Of a stretch of DNA of 64,000 nucleotides, positions 25,484 to 33,900 are shown one piece after another. Source of the stretch: Cloacibacillus sp. (GTDB lineage: Bacteria > Synergistota > Synergistia > Synergistales > Synergistaceae); NCBI GenBank assembly GCA_036655895.1, contig JAVVPF010000001.1, positions 159,057 to 223,056 of the forward strand, written 5' to 3'. Position 1 is the first letter of the stretch. Each line of letters starts with the position of its first letter. Below the pieces are notes generated by a model. It ran no database searches and was not told where the DNA came from. It worked only from the letters and a program-made list of their open reading frames with translations. The position numbers were made by a program, and so were the translations under genes.

Positions 25484-25511
25484 AAGACAAGAAAACACCT
25501 CAACGAGGTGT
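25484..25511 (-). terminator. terminator of tRNA-Arg
   Basis: Minus strand: ACACCTC-GTT-GAGGTGT followed by TTTCTTGTCTTT. Confidence 0.8.
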
Positions 25512-25526
25512 CCGTGTGCAATAATA

Positions 25527-25602
25527 TGGCGTGCCTGTGGGGATTTGAACCCCAGACTTCTACCTCCGGAGGGTAGCGCTCTATCCGCTGAGCTACAGGC
25601 AC
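25527..25602 (-). tRNA. tRNA-Arg (anticodon CCG)
   Basis: Acceptor GTGCCTG/CAGGCAC with encoded GCCA, D-arm TAGCTCAGCGGATAGAGCG, anticodon stem CTACC/GGTAG around CTCCGGA, and T-arm GGGGTTCAAATCCCC. It reads CGG. A TATACT -10-like element lies about 15 bases upstream on minus. Confidence 0.95.
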
Positions 25603-25649
25603 ATTTAACAACGTTAAGTAGTATAACATATCCAGAGAGGAGCCGCCAC

Positions 25650-26123
25650 ATGGATGATATTTTTTATATGCGGGAGGCGCTGGCAGAGGCGCGCGCCGCC
25701 GCCGCGTGCGGCGAGATCCCTATAGGCGCCGTCGTTGTGAAGGACGGCGAAATAATCGGCCGCGGCCATAACACAAGAAAGCTAGACAACGCCCCATTGG
25801 GGCACGCGGAGCTTGCCGCGCTGTCACAGGCCGCAGAGCGACTGAACAACTGGCGCTTTGACGGATGTTCCATATATGTAACGCTGGAGCCGTGCATCAT
25901 GTGTTCCGGCGCGCTTATGCAGTGCCGCGTATCGCGCGTCGTATTCGGCGCGAAAGACCCAAAGGGCGGCGGCTGCGGCTCGCTCTACTGCATACCAAAA
26001 GACAGCAGGATCTATCACAGGCCGGAGTTGTCGGCTGGGATATTAAAAGAAGAATGCGCGGCGCTGCTGAGCGATTTTTTTATCAAAAAGCGCACGGAGA
26101 GAGCATCGCGAAATTCCGAGTGA
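25650..26123 (+). CDS. tadA: tRNA-adenosine deaminase TadA
   Basis: TadA converts A34 to inosine in tRNA-Arg(ACG). The 157-aa protein has the zinc and catalytic motif HAE (GHAELAALSQA) and PCxxC (TLEPCIMCSGAL), with the FGAKDPKGGGCGSLY segment typical of TadA rather than of cytidine or guanine deaminases. The start is the ATG at 25650 behind GAGGAG; the frame extends upstream only through the tRNA region, which is not coding. Confidence 0.94.
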   Translation: MDDIFYMREALAEARAAAACGEIPIGAVVVKDGEIIGRGHNTRKLDNAPLGHAELAALSQAAERLNNWRFDGCSIYVTLEPCIMCSGALMQCRVSRVVFGAKDPKGGGCGSLYCIPKDSRIYHRPELSAGILKEECAALLSDFFIKKRTERASRNSE

Positions 26124-26198
26124 TATCTATTTTTAAATCATTGAAAGAGACGCGCAATGAGAGTAAACTTAAAATGGATTCACTAGAGGGGGATTTTT

Positions 26199-27113
26199 AT
26201 GAGACTTGTAACGCGTTCTGATTTTGACGGACTTGCCTGCGGGGCGCTGCTTAAAGAGAGTGGAATAATAGATAACTGGATGTTTTCACATCCAAAAGAT
26301 CTTCAGGACGGACTTGTCGACGTGACCTGCGACGACTGCCTTGCCAACGTTCCGTATGTGCCGGGCTGCGGGCTTTGGTTCGACCATCATTCAAGCGAGA
26401 GCGAACGTCTTGAATTAAACGGCAGATACAAGGGCGAGAGCAGAACTGCGCCATCCTGCGCCAGAATAATTTACGACTATTACGGCGGCGCAGAACGTTT
26501 CGCCCATTACGACGCAATGATGGCGGCCGTCGACAAAGTGGACTCAGGCGCTCTTTCCGTGGACGAGGTGCTGCACCCGTCTGGATGGATACTCCTTGGT
26601 TTCATAATGGATCCGCGTACGGGATTGGGACGCTGGAGAAATTTTACTATCTCAAACTATCAGCTCATGGAAAAGCTGCTGGACTGCTGCAGCTCAATGG
26701 ATATAGACGAAATAATGGAGCTGCCGGACGTCAGGGAGCGCATAGAGGTATATTTTGAACAGAGCGGCAAATTTGACGCGATGATAAAAAAATATACGAG
26801 GACTGACGGGGAGCTTATCATAAGCGACCTGCGCGGGGTGGACCCCATCTATTCGGGCAACAGATTTTACATATACAGCCTCTACCCGAAGCAGAATATA
26901 TCCATGTGGATAGTGAGCGGAAAGGGCGGCAAAGGATGCAGCTGCGCGGTCGGCTATTCCGTGCTTAACAGAAGCTCTTCCGTGGACGTTGGAAAGCTTA
27001 TGCTGAAATACGGCGGAGGCGGCCATAAAGCGGTAGGGACGTGCCAGTTCACAGACGAATGTATGGACGAAAATATAAAACTGCTCATCGGCGAGATCAC
27101 AGGCAAAAAATAA
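26199..27113 (+). CDS. DHH/DHHA1 family phosphoesterase
   Basis: A 304-aa protein starting MRLVTRSDFDGLACGALL, the DxD site I motif of DHH phosphoesterases. It has the DHH-type FDHHSSESERL (about residue 61) and a C-terminal DHHA1 with GGGGHKAVG. These metal-dependent enzymes hydrolyse oligonucleotides, cyclic dinucleotides, pAp or polyphosphate; the subgroup here is not certain. A likely promoter (TTGAAA 26141-26146, 17 bases, TAAACT 26164-26169) and GGGGGA before the ATG suggest a separate unit. Confidence 0.85.
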   Translation: MRLVTRSDFDGLACGALLKESGIIDNWMFSHPKDLQDGLVDVTCDDCLANVPYVPGCGLWFDHHSSESERLELNGRYKGESRTAPSCARIIYDYYGGAERFAHYDAMMAAVDKVDSGALSVDEVLHPSGWILLGFIMDPRTGLGRWRNFTISNYQLMEKLLDCCSSMDIDEIMELPDVRERIEVYFEQSGKFDAMIKKYTRTDGELIISDLRGVDPIYSGNRFYIYSLYPKQNISMWIVSGKGGKGCSCAVGYSVLNRSSSVDVGKLMLKYGGGGHKAVGTCQFTDECMDENIKLLIGEITGKK

Positions 27114-27159
27114 ATCAGGCGCGTTGCCGCGTATCGTCACATTTTGCGCATGGCAAGCT

Positions 27160-27199
27160 ATATCAAACGGGACGGCCAAAAGGCCGTCCCGTTTGATAT
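27160..27199. terminator. long perfect hairpin between convergent genes
   Basis: An 18-bp perfect inverted repeat (ATATCAAACGGGACGGCC / GGCCGTCCCGTTTGATAT) with an AAAA loop lies between the DHH gene and korC, which converge. The U-tails are weak both ways, but the stem is strong; it probably ends both transcripts. Confidence 0.75.
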
Positions 27200-27220
27200 A
27201 TTTCGTATGTGAGGCGCCAG

Positions 27221-27793
27221 TTAGTTCTTTCTGGCCGCCACCGCGTCTGCCATCAGCTTGTAGCCTTCGTCAAACGCTCTTTCGTTGAGTTCTTCAGTTC
27301 CCTTCGGGACGCGGGCGAGGATGGCGTCTTTTACAGCCTGGGGCTGTGTGAGACCCTTGTCCTCAAGAACCTTTGCCGCTGTTCCGAGCGCCACCATGTT
27401 GACAACGATCTCGCGGCCAAGCTTCTCGCGCGCCGTCTTTACGATGGGCAGAAGATATATCTCAGCGTCGAGCTTCGGGGGCTCTGTCACGAAGAAGTCG
27501 TCAAGAATGACTGTCGCGCCCTTGGCTGTGTCATGGCTGTATGTGTCGCAGGCCTTCTGTGTCAGGATGACCTGGAGGTTCGGGTGCGCGGCCTTCGGGT
27601 AGTCTATTTCGTCGCGGTCATAGACAACTTCCGACTTCGATGCGCCGCCGCGCGCTTCCGGCCCGTAAGCCTGGCTCTGTACTGAATTGAGGCCCTCTGT
27701 GCGGAGTGCTGCGGCCTCACCCAGGATCACTGCGGCGAGGATGACTCCCTGTCCGCCGGATCCAGCAACGCGAATTTCAAAACGATCGCTCAT
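27221..27793 (-). CDS. korC: 2-oxoacid:ferredoxin oxidoreductase gamma subunit
   Basis: The 190-aa protein begins RFEIRVAGSGGQGVILAAVILGEAA. The GSGGQGV loop and the SYGPEARGGASKSEV-like segment (QAYGPEARGGASKSEVVY) mark the gamma subunit of the 2-oxoacid:ferredoxin oxidoreductase superfamily. It is the last gene of the korDABC unit, 12 bp after korB. The complex makes or uses acyl-CoA with reduced ferredoxin. 2-oxoglutarate is the likeliest substrate given the four-subunit layout with a separate small ferredoxin. Confidence 0.92.
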   Translation of the reverse strand: MSDRFEIRVAGSGGQGVILAAVILGEAAALRTEGLNSVQSQAYGPEARGGASKSEVVYDRDEIDYPKAAHPNLQVILTQKACDTYSHDTAKGATVILDDFFVTEPPKLDAEIYLLPIVKTAREKLGREIVVNMVALGTAAKVLEDKGLTQPQAVKDAILARVPKGTEELNERAFDEGYKLMADAVAARKN

Positions 27794-27805
27794 GATCCGT
27801 TCCTC

Positions 27806-28636
27806 CTATGCCTGCGCCTGTGCGCGTTCAATGACGTCGTTGTAGCGGTCAGTGTATTCGCGGGCGTTTTCTATGTTGACAAATTCGCCAACAACGATCT
27901 TGCCTTCAAGCTCCTCGGGGGTCATCTTGTCGGCCTGAGCCTTAAGGACTGTGTGCTCCTTAAGGAACTTGATGTTGTCTGTCGGGCGGCTGCGCTTGTT
28001 TTTGCGTCCAAACTGCGTGTGGCAGAAGGAGATGATCTCAACGAGCGCAAATCCCTTTTTCTGATGTTCGATGGCCTTTTTGAGTATCTGCTCGCACATG
28101 ATGGGGTTGGCTACCGTTGCGCGCGCTACGAATGTTGCGCCTGCGCCTGCTGCCAGCTTGCAGATGTCAAATGTCGGGTCGATCGAACCATAGGGCGCTG
28201 TGGCTGCGAAGGCGCCTTCCGGCGTCGTCGGCGAAGCCTGTCCGCCGGTCATTCCGTAGATGTTGTTGTTCATGAGGACCGCTGTGATGCCTATGTTGCG
28301 GCGGCAGGCGTGGATGAAGTGGTTTCCGCCGATAGCGGTACCGTCGCCGTCGCCCATGACGTTGACGATCGTCAGTTCGGGGTTGGCCAGCTTAACGCCG
28401 GTCGCAAAGGCGAGTGAGCGTCCGTGCGCCGTGTGGAGCGTGCAGGCGTCGATATAGCCGGGCATACGGCTTGAGCAGCCGATACCTGATGAGATGCAGA
28501 CCTTATCCTGTGGGATGTTGAGGTCTGAAATGGCGCGGAGGATGGAGTGCATGATGATTCCGTGTCCGCAGCCGGGGCACCAGATATGAGGCATAAACTT
28601 AGTGCGCAGGAGTTTCTTTACATCTTCGCGTGGCAT
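27806..28636 (-). CDS. korB: 2-oxoacid:ferredoxin oxidoreductase beta subunit (TPP-binding)
   Basis: The 276-aa protein has the [4Fe-4S]/TPP features of KorB: WCPGCGHG, SSGIGCSSRMPGY, TAHGRSLAFATGVKLANP and the TPP motif GDGDGTAIGGNHFIHACRRN, followed by NNNIYGMTGGQASPTTP. The last motif is characteristic of 2-oxoglutarate and 2-oxoisovalerate ferredoxin oxidoreductases. It starts 2 bp after korA. Confidence 0.94.
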   Translation of the reverse strand: MPREDVKKLLRTKFMPHIWCPGCGHGIIMHSILRAISDLNIPQDKVCISSGIGCSSRMPGYIDACTLHTAHGRSLAFATGVKLANPELTIVNVMGDGDGTAIGGNHFIHACRRNIGITAVLMNNNIYGMTGGQASPTTPEGAFAATAPYGSIDPTFDICKLAAGAGATFVARATVANPIMCEQILKKAIEHQKKGFALVEIISFCHTQFGRKNKRSRPTDNIKFLKEHTVLKAQADKMTPEELEGKIVVGEFVNIENAREYTDRYNDVIERAQAQA

Positions 28637-28638
28637 AA

Positions 28639-29769
28639 TTACGCCACCTCCTTGATGAAGGACATTATCTCAGCCGGCTTGTAGAGTTCGCCGTTGATGA
28701 GGTTCTTGCGATGTACTTCGCAGTTGCCCTTGACGGCTCTTTCTACTTCAAGCACCATCTGGCCCGCGTTGAGCTCGGGGACGATGATGTGCTTGACTCT
28801 CTTGGAGATCTCGGCGATTTCTTTATCCGGGAAGGGCCACAGTGTGATGGGACGGAAATGTCCGACCTTCACGCCCTGCTCGCGCAGTTCGCGGATTGCG
28901 CGAAGCGATGAGCGGGAGACTGAGCCGTAGGAAATGACGACTATTTCAGCGTCTTCCATGAAATCTTCTCTATATTCGACTATCTCGTCGCGGAAACGCT
29001 CAACCTTGCGGATGATGCGGTTTGCCTTGAGGTCGATGTCGGGCGCGTCGTTTGTCGGGAAGCCCCACTCTGTTGTGGTAAGGCCCGTGACATGCCAGCG
29101 ATAGCCGTCGCCGAAGGCAGGCATCGGCGGTACATCGTCGGCGTCCGCGCGGTAAGGCACGAACTCTTCAGGCGATACTGTCGGCTTCTTGCGGTCGATT
29201 ACTTCAAATGAACCGGCTTCGGGAATAGTGATTTTTTCACGCATATGTCCGATGACTTCGTCGGCCATTACGAGAACGGGCTGACGGAAGCGTTCCGCCA
29301 TGTTGAAGGCTTTGATCGTGAGCGAATAGCACTCGGGGATCGAGCAGGGAGCGTAGGCGATCGTTGCGTGGTCGCCGTGGGTTCCCCATTTGGCCTGCAT
29401 GACGTCGGCCTGGGAGACCTTTGTCGGGAGTCCCGTTGAAGGGCCGCCGCGCTGGATGTCGGCAAGCACCATCGGGATCTCGGCGATGTAGCCGTAGCCC
29501 AGAAGTTCCTGTTTCAGGGAGATACCAGGGCCTGAGCTTGCCGTCATAGCCTTTTTGCCGGCTATCGACGCGCCGAGCGTCGCCGCTATTCCGCCGATCT
29601 CGTCTTCCATCTGGACGAATTTTCCGCCCAGCTTGGGGAGCTCTTCGGACATAACTTCCATTACTTCAGTCGAGGGAGTTATAGGATAACCGCCGAAGAA
29701 CCTGCAGCCCGCGGCGATAGCACCCATAGCTATGGCCTTATTACCCTGCCAAAACTCGTTCTGGGCCAT
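28639..29769 (-). CDS. korA: 2-oxoacid:ferredoxin oxidoreductase alpha subunit
   Basis: The 376-aa protein has QGNKAIAMGAIAAGCRFFGGYPITPSTE, MEDEIGGIAATLGAS, SSGPGISLKQE and QRGGPSTGLPTKVSQADVM. These are the conserved pyrimidine-binding and interface segments of KorA. The second half is the C-terminal transketolase-like domain (VISYGSVSRSSLRAIRELREQGVKVG). It starts 2 bp after korD. Confidence 0.94.
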   Translation of the reverse strand: MAQNEFWQGNKAIAMGAIAAGCRFFGGYPITPSTEVMEVMSEELPKLGGKFVQMEDEIGGIAATLGASIAGKKAMTASSGPGISLKQELLGYGYIAEIPMVLADIQRGGPSTGLPTKVSQADVMQAKWGTHGDHATIAYAPCSIPECYSLTIKAFNMAERFRQPVLVMADEVIGHMREKITIPEAGSFEVIDRKKPTVSPEEFVPYRADADDVPPMPAFGDGYRWHVTGLTTTEWGFPTNDAPDIDLKANRIIRKVERFRDEIVEYREDFMEDAEIVVISYGSVSRSSLRAIRELREQGVKVGHFRPITLWPFPDKEIAEISKRVKHIIVPELNAGQMVLEVERAVKGNCEVHRKNLINGELYKPAEIMSFIKEVA

Positions 29770-29771
29770 AA

Positions 29772-29996
29772 TTATTCACACTCCTTAACAGTTACTGCAA
29801 GATCCGGGCAGATATTCTCGCACTGGCGGCAGCCAATGCAGTCCTCCGGACGAACAGCTTCGCACTTAACGTGTTCGTTAAGCTCAAGAACCTTCTTGGG
29901 GCACATAGCGATACAGAGGCCACATCCTTTGCACCATTTCTCAACTATTTCGATGTTGAACTTCTTCGCCAAAAGACCCACCATCCTTCCACACAT
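29772..29996 (-). CDS. korD: 2x[4Fe-4S] ferredoxin subunit of the 2-oxoacid oxidoreductase
   Basis: A 74-aa protein with two CxxCxxCxxxC motifs (WCKGCGLCIAMCPKK and CIGCRQCENICPD). It is the delta subunit that passes electrons from the TPP centre to free ferredoxin. Two starts are possible: ATG 29996, without a good site, and ATG 29984 (MVGLLAKKF), with GGAAGG immediately adjacent. The gene heads korDABC and has a promoter with an inverted repeat upstream. Confidence 0.9.
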   Translation of the reverse strand: MCGRMVGLLAKKFNIEIVEKWCKGCGLCIAMCPKKVLELNEHVKCEAVRPEDCIGCRQCENICPDLAVTVKECE

Positions 29997-30039
29997 CTCA
30001 TCAATTTTTGTTTGTCAACCACAAATACAAAAGTGGCGA

Positions 30040-30085
30040 TTGGCATAACTATTGGTATTATGTCAAAGGTTGCCTATTTATTCAA
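30040..30085 (-). promoter_or_regulatory. kor promoter overlapped by an inverted repeat
   Basis: Minus strand TTGAAT (30080-30085), 17 bases, CATAAT (30057-30062). A repeat, TTGACATAA (30058-30066 side) and TTATGCCAA (30040-30048), 8 of 9 matching with a nine-base spacer, covers the -10 and start site, as a repressor site would. A smaller palindrome, TTTGT-N5-ACAAA, sits at 30010-30024. Confidence 0.5.
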
Positions 30086-30117
30086 GGAAAAGATTAAATT
30101 CTATATATTCCGACTAT

Positions 30118-30783
30118 TTAAGAATTAGTAGAAGGCCCGATGTCTGGCGCCCGTAAGTATGTGCCGCGCAGTTCTTTGGGCGCAATAGCGCGGCCGCCGA
30201 ATTTTTCCCCCATCAGCGCACAGTCTCCGCCCGAGGCACTCTCTTTAGTTATCCTTTCGTTCGGCAAAGCCATATAAAAGTCATAGGCCGCCATGTCGGG
30301 AGAGACGAGAGAGGCGTCAGGGTATTCTTTTAAAACGCAGGCGAAATCGGCAGCGCTGACGAAACGCTGCGCCATGATCGGATAAAGCCCCTCGTCTGCG
30401 CGTCTGTAGACCGCGGCGTAAAGGCGTCCCACGCTTGCCTTAAAAAATGGCGCGATTATCTGATGCGTATCTCTAAGTCCCCACGCGTATATCTCAAGCG
30501 AGGAAAGTGGAACGGCCAATATGCCAAGCGCCTCCGCCAATGCCGCGCCGTACGCTACGCCGGCCCTGATGCCGGTGTAGTATCCCGGGCCAGTCCCAGC
30601 GGCTATCAGCCGCAGGTCTTTGAGTTTCAGGCCGTTTGCCGAAAGAAGCTCCTGCACTATTTGCGGCAGCTTTTCCGTCTGCCGTCTGCCCAGTTCCAAG
30701 TTTTCTTCCGCAATCACGGCGCCGCCGTCAGCCACGCCGACGTTCGTCCATCTGCCCGCGCAGTTTATGCCAAGCGTCAGCAT
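30118..30783 (-). CDS. tsaB: tRNA threonylcarbamoyladenosine biosynthesis protein TsaB
   Basis: The 221-aa ASKHA-fold protein has LGINCAGRWTNVGVADGG, GTGPGYYTGIRAGVAYGAALA and PLSSLEIYAW, matching TsaB/YeaZ. TsaB is the scaffold for TsaD in making t6A37. The start is ATG 30783, with GGAG five bases before; an in-frame GTG six bases earlier lies on that site. It overlaps tsaE by 7 bp. Confidence 0.93.
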   Translation of the reverse strand: MLTLGINCAGRWTNVGVADGGAVIAEENLELGRRQTEKLPQIVQELLSANGLKLKDLRLIAAGTGPGYYTGIRAGVAYGAALAEALGILAVPLSSLEIYAWGLRDTHQIIAPFFKASVGRLYAAVYRRADEGLYPIMAQRFVSAADFACVLKEYPDASLVSPDMAAYDFYMALPNERITKESASGGDCALMGEKFGGRAIAPKELRGTYLRAPDIGPSTNS

Positions 30784-31298
30784 CCGCACTCCCCCATTTC
30801 CGCGCCGGCTTTGCTTTCTGAAAGCAGCCGCAGCGCGGCTTTAGATTTTTTTCCTTCGGCTTTTAAAATTATTTCTCTTTTTTCATCAAACCCGGGCATT
30901 TTTTGGATATCTATTATTATCATCTCTTCCGCCTCCGGCTCGCGCCAACGTTCCGCCCACTCCACGAGCGCCGTGAAGCCGTCTTCGAGGTACTCCTCTA
31001 TTCCAAGCGTATCAGCTTCGGAGGACCGTTCCAGCCTGTAGAGGTCGGCGTGCAGCATTGGGAGCGGGCCGTCATACTCGCTCATTATAATGAAACTGGG
31101 GCTCTTGACGCGCGAATACCCAAGGGCCGCTCCGAAGCCCTGTGTAAACTTCGTTTTACCGACGCCAAGCGTACCGTTCAAAAGTACGAGCAGCCCAGGA
31201 AAGGCAAGAGCGCCTAGTCTGCGCCCAAGTTCGTAGGTTTCTTCTGGGCAGTTTGTGGCAACGCTTAGCGTTTTATCTGAGTGAATATGGAATTTCAT
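30777..31298 (-). CDS. tsaE: tRNA threonylcarbamoyladenosine biosynthesis ATPase TsaE
   Basis: The 173-aa P-loop protein has Walker A NGTLGVGKTKFTQGF, KSPSFIIMSEY (switch I, normally SPTF) and MLHADLYRL, followed by the VEWAERW motif (usually IEWxER), all TsaE signatures. It resets the TsaBDE complex after each t6A cycle. It overlaps tsaB and the nnr gene, so the three are cotranslated. Confidence 0.94.
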   Translation of the reverse strand: MKFHIHSDKTLSVATNCPEETYELGRRLGALAFPGLLVLLNGTLGVGKTKFTQGFGAALGYSRVKSPSFIIMSEYDGPLPMLHADLYRLERSSEADTLGIEEYLEDGFTALVEWAERWREPEAEEMIIIDIQKMPGFDEKREIILKAEGKKSKAALRLLSESKAGAEMGECGC

Positions 31299-32802
31299 CA
31301 GCTATCTCCGCCGCAAGCGCGCCGCGCGCGCCGTATTTTTGAAAAAGTCTTTCGCCGGCTGTGCCGTGCGCAAGAGCCGCGGCACATGCCGCCTCCGCCG
31401 GGGCCATCCCCGCCGCCATAAAGGCGCCTGCGACGCCGGTCAGTACGTCGCCAGAACCGGGCACGGCAAGCGCGGGAGAGCCGGCGCATACGGCACGCAC
31501 TAGCCCTTCCGAGGCTATTAGCGTGCGGCGGCCCTTTAAAAGCGCGGCTCCTGCCATAACGGCCAGACGACGTGCGGAGTCAAGGCGCGACGCCTCCACT
31601 TCGTCCGGCGTCGTTTGAAGGATGCGCGCGGCCTCTCCGCCGTGGGGCGTAATGAGCGCGTCGCGGTGCGGCGCGAGGTTTTTGCCGCCTTCCGCAAAGA
31701 AAAAGAGCATGTCCGCGTCCAACAAAAGCGGCTTTTTCCACTCGTTCCAGAGCCATGAAAATATTTCACCGCACTCCGCGCCGCGTCCACAGCCGGGGCC
31801 GGCGGCCGCAGCAGTGCATATTAAGGAGAGTTCTTCAAAGATTTTTATCGCCTCTTGCGCGTTGATTTTTCCATCTGTAGTAGGAAGCGCCACTACTATC
31901 GCTTCGGGCAGTTCTGATACTGCAAACGGAGCTATGAAGTCTGGTACGGCTAAGTAAACTATCCCGGCTCCCGCGCGAAGCGCACCGCGTGCGGTAAGCA
32001 GCGGCGCTCCTTTATATTTTTCGCTTCCCGAAAAAATCAAAAGCGAACCGCGGCGTGTTTTATGGACGTCCTGCGGCACCTCCGGCAGCATCACGCGCAG
32101 GTCCGACGGGAAGTATGCGCGCAGCTCCGGCGACGCAGGCAGCACCTTGTCTTGGGGAACGCCGATATGCGCGGTGATTATCCGTCCGCACATCTGCGCT
32201 GCCGGAAAAAGCGCCATGCCGGTCTTTGCCGCAAGAAATGTCACAGTCGCCTCGGCGCGTACGCAGGGCTGATAGAGCTCTCCCGTCGCGGGATCTATGC
32301 CCGACGGAATGTCGAGCGCAAGAACGCCCGCGCGCCCTTTCAGCAGCCCGATGAGGCGGGCCGCCTCTTTCCTTGGCGCGCCCCGTGTGCCTGTCCCCAA
32401 AAGTCCGTCCACGACGCAGCCGGCGCCGGCGTAAAGTTCGGCTATTTTTGCGTCCTCAAGCCGTTCAGAGTCAAATATTTTTACGGAGGGCATTGCAAAC
32501 CGGCGCAACAGCCCTAAATTTACCGCCGCGTCGTTTTTATATTTTTCATCGCCGTCAGTCTTGATAACAACGGCCTCTTTGCCGCAAATAGCAAGCAGCC
32601 TGGCCGCCGCGAAGGCGTCTCCGCCGTTATTGCCGCAGCCGGCTAGCAGCACGAATTTATCAGAGTCTTTTGCAATTTTCACCGCCTCGCAAACTGCGCC
32701 CCTTGCCGCATTCTCCATCAGCAGTATAGACGGGACTCCATATTCTAAAGAGGCTGTGACGTCCGCTTGGCGTATATCTTCAGGTCTGTAAAAATTTTCC
32801 AT
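31273..32802 (-). CDS. nnr: bifunctional NAD(P)HX epimerase / ADP-dependent NAD(P)HX dehydratase
   Basis: A 509-aa fusion. The N-terminal YjeF_N epimerase (about 1-215) has LLMENAARGA, GCGNNGGDAFAAARLL and LGTGTRG. The C-terminal ribokinase-like dehydratase (about 225-505) has GSEKYKGAPLLTARGALRAGAGIVYLAVP, TPHGGEAARIL, and the catalytic PGSGDVLTG. Together they repair hydrated NADH/NADPH. It overlaps tsaE by 26 bp and follows acpS by 3 bp, a gene order common in many bacteria. Confidence 0.94.
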   Translation of the reverse strand: MENFYRPEDIRQADVTASLEYGVPSILLMENAARGAVCEAVKIAKDSDKFVLLAGCGNNGGDAFAAARLLAICGKEAVVIKTDGDEKYKNDAAVNLGLLRRFAMPSVKIFDSERLEDAKIAELYAGAGCVVDGLLGTGTRGAPRKEAARLIGLLKGRAGVLALDIPSGIDPATGELYQPCVRAEATVTFLAAKTGMALFPAAQMCGRIITAHIGVPQDKVLPASPELRAYFPSDLRVMLPEVPQDVHKTRRGSLLIFSGSEKYKGAPLLTARGALRAGAGIVYLAVPDFIAPFAVSELPEAIVVALPTTDGKINAQEAIKIFEELSLICTAAAAGPGCGRGAECGEIFSWLWNEWKKPLLLDADMLFFFAEGGKNLAPHRDALITPHGGEAARILQTTPDEVEASRLDSARRLAVMAGAALLKGRRTLIASEGLVRAVCAGSPALAVPGSGDVLTGVAGAFMAAGMAPAEAACAAALAHGTAGERLFQKYGARGALAAEIADEIPYSLR

Positions 32803-32805
32803 CGC

Positions 32806-33171
32806 CTATCCCTCCAGAACGACCATAGCAACGGCCATGCCGGCCTCATGCGAGATGCTCAGGTGGACACAGGAGGCGCCAAACTCGGCAAGCCTATTGC
32901 TGAAAGATTCGCTGAATTCAAATTTCGGGCCGCGTTCCGTTCTGACGACGGAACAGGAATCAAGCCCCATATTGCCTATGCCCCAGCCGCCGGCCTTGGC
33001 AAGCGCCTCTTTTGCCGCAAACGCCGCGGCGTAATGGGAGGCGGAGTCCGCGAATTTTTCCGCATACTCTATTTCAGCGGCAGAAAAGACCTTCTCTTTA
33101 AAGCCTTTCTGCGCCGCGGCCTTCTTCATCCTCGTAATATCGCACAGATCGACGCCTATGCCCAAAACCAT
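32806..33171 (-). CDS. acpS: holo-[acyl-carrier-protein] synthase
   Basis: AcpS moves phosphopantetheine from CoA to ACP. The 121-aa protein has the Mg-binding GIGVDLCDITRM, the FAAKEALAKA motif with catalytic Glu, and LSISHEAGMAVAMVVLE. The ATG at 33171 (MVLGIGVDL) fits the family; an in-frame GTG at 33183, inside the previous gene, is an alternative. Confidence 0.94.
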   Translation of the reverse strand: MVLGIGVDLCDITRMKKAAAQKGFKEKVFSAAEIEYAEKFADSASHYAAAFAAKEALAKAGGWGIGNMGLDSCSVVRTERGPKFEFSESFSNRLAEFGASCVHLSISHEAGMAVAMVVLEG

Positions 33172-33172
33172 A

Positions 33173-33808
33173 TCAATCACCAAGCCTCTCGCTGATAGCT
33201 TTTATCTGCCACGGTTCAAGGATCCCAAAGCCCTTCGCCACCTCAAACTGCCGCGTTAGCTTCGTTCGCCACTGCGCGCCGTAAATATCCGGCGCTAATT
33301 GTACAGTCTTTGAGGCCAGTTTTTCAAAATATCTGTGGTCCGTCGCCCATTTTCCATATTTGCCTTGGTGCAGCCCGCAGATATAGCCCCATACGTTGTT
33401 ATTATACTTACAGGCGACCGGATAGTCCTCACGTATCTTTCGCGCGTAATCTTTCAAAAATGATTTTATCGTGGGGTACTTACGAAAAGAAGAGACCTTT
33501 TTAACGTCACGGCCGTTTACATCCTCTGCGCTCAAATAACGCACGGAGGGCATCCCCAGCATCCGCCACGCGGCGTTGGTCTTGATGCCAGCGCCGTTAT
33601 AACATTCCGTCCAGAGCCGGCTTCTCCAGTCTCCAGTCTCATGAGCGCAGTGGATGGCGGCGGCAAAGGCGTTGACGCTTTTATATGCTGAGGCTTCTTT
33701 ATAAAAATCAACAGAAGAAAAGGCACAGGAAGGTGACGTTCGAAAGATAAGGAGCATCGTAATAAAAAATAAATATCTGTGCGCGGGCCAAAAAGTATTT
33801 TTAATCAT
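33173..33808 (-). CDS. secreted glucosaminidase-family peptidoglycan hydrolase
   Basis: A protein of about 211 aa with a signal segment (RYLFFITMLLIFRTSPSCAF). Its domain matches the mannosyl-glycoprotein endo-beta-N-acetylglucosaminidase/FlgJ-type fold: AAIHCAHETGDWRSRLWTECYNGAGIKT, with the catalytic Glu in HETG, and later FRKYPTIKSFLKDYARKI and QLAPDIYGAQWRTKLTRQ. It should cleave glycan strands in the periplasm. It precedes acpS by one or two bases, so the two may be coupled. The start is unsure; an ATG at 33823 is also open and neither has a good ribosome site. Confidence 0.75.
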   Translation of the reverse strand: MIKNTFWPAHRYLFFITMLLIFRTSPSCAFSSVDFYKEASAYKSVNAFAAAIHCAHETGDWRSRLWTECYNGAGIKTNAAWRMLGMPSVRYLSAEDVNGRDVKKVSSFRKYPTIKSFLKDYARKIREDYPVACKYNNNVWGYICGLHQGKYGKWATDHRYFEKLASKTVQLAPDIYGAQWRTKLTRQFEVAKGFGILEPWQIKAISERLGD

Positions 33809-33900
33809 GCAGTTATGATACATGTTTTTTCGTGGAAAATCAAAGCGTCACACGGCGCGCCCATCTGTTAACGAGTCGCATGACGCCGCAGTCCGTTGTC

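Noticed and set aside
25350..25490. In-frame N-terminal extension of lspA (47 codons)
   Set aside because: LspA proteins begin just before the first helix, and the ATG at 25349 has a ribosome site. The extension abuts the tRNA-Arg terminator and has no recognisable sequence.
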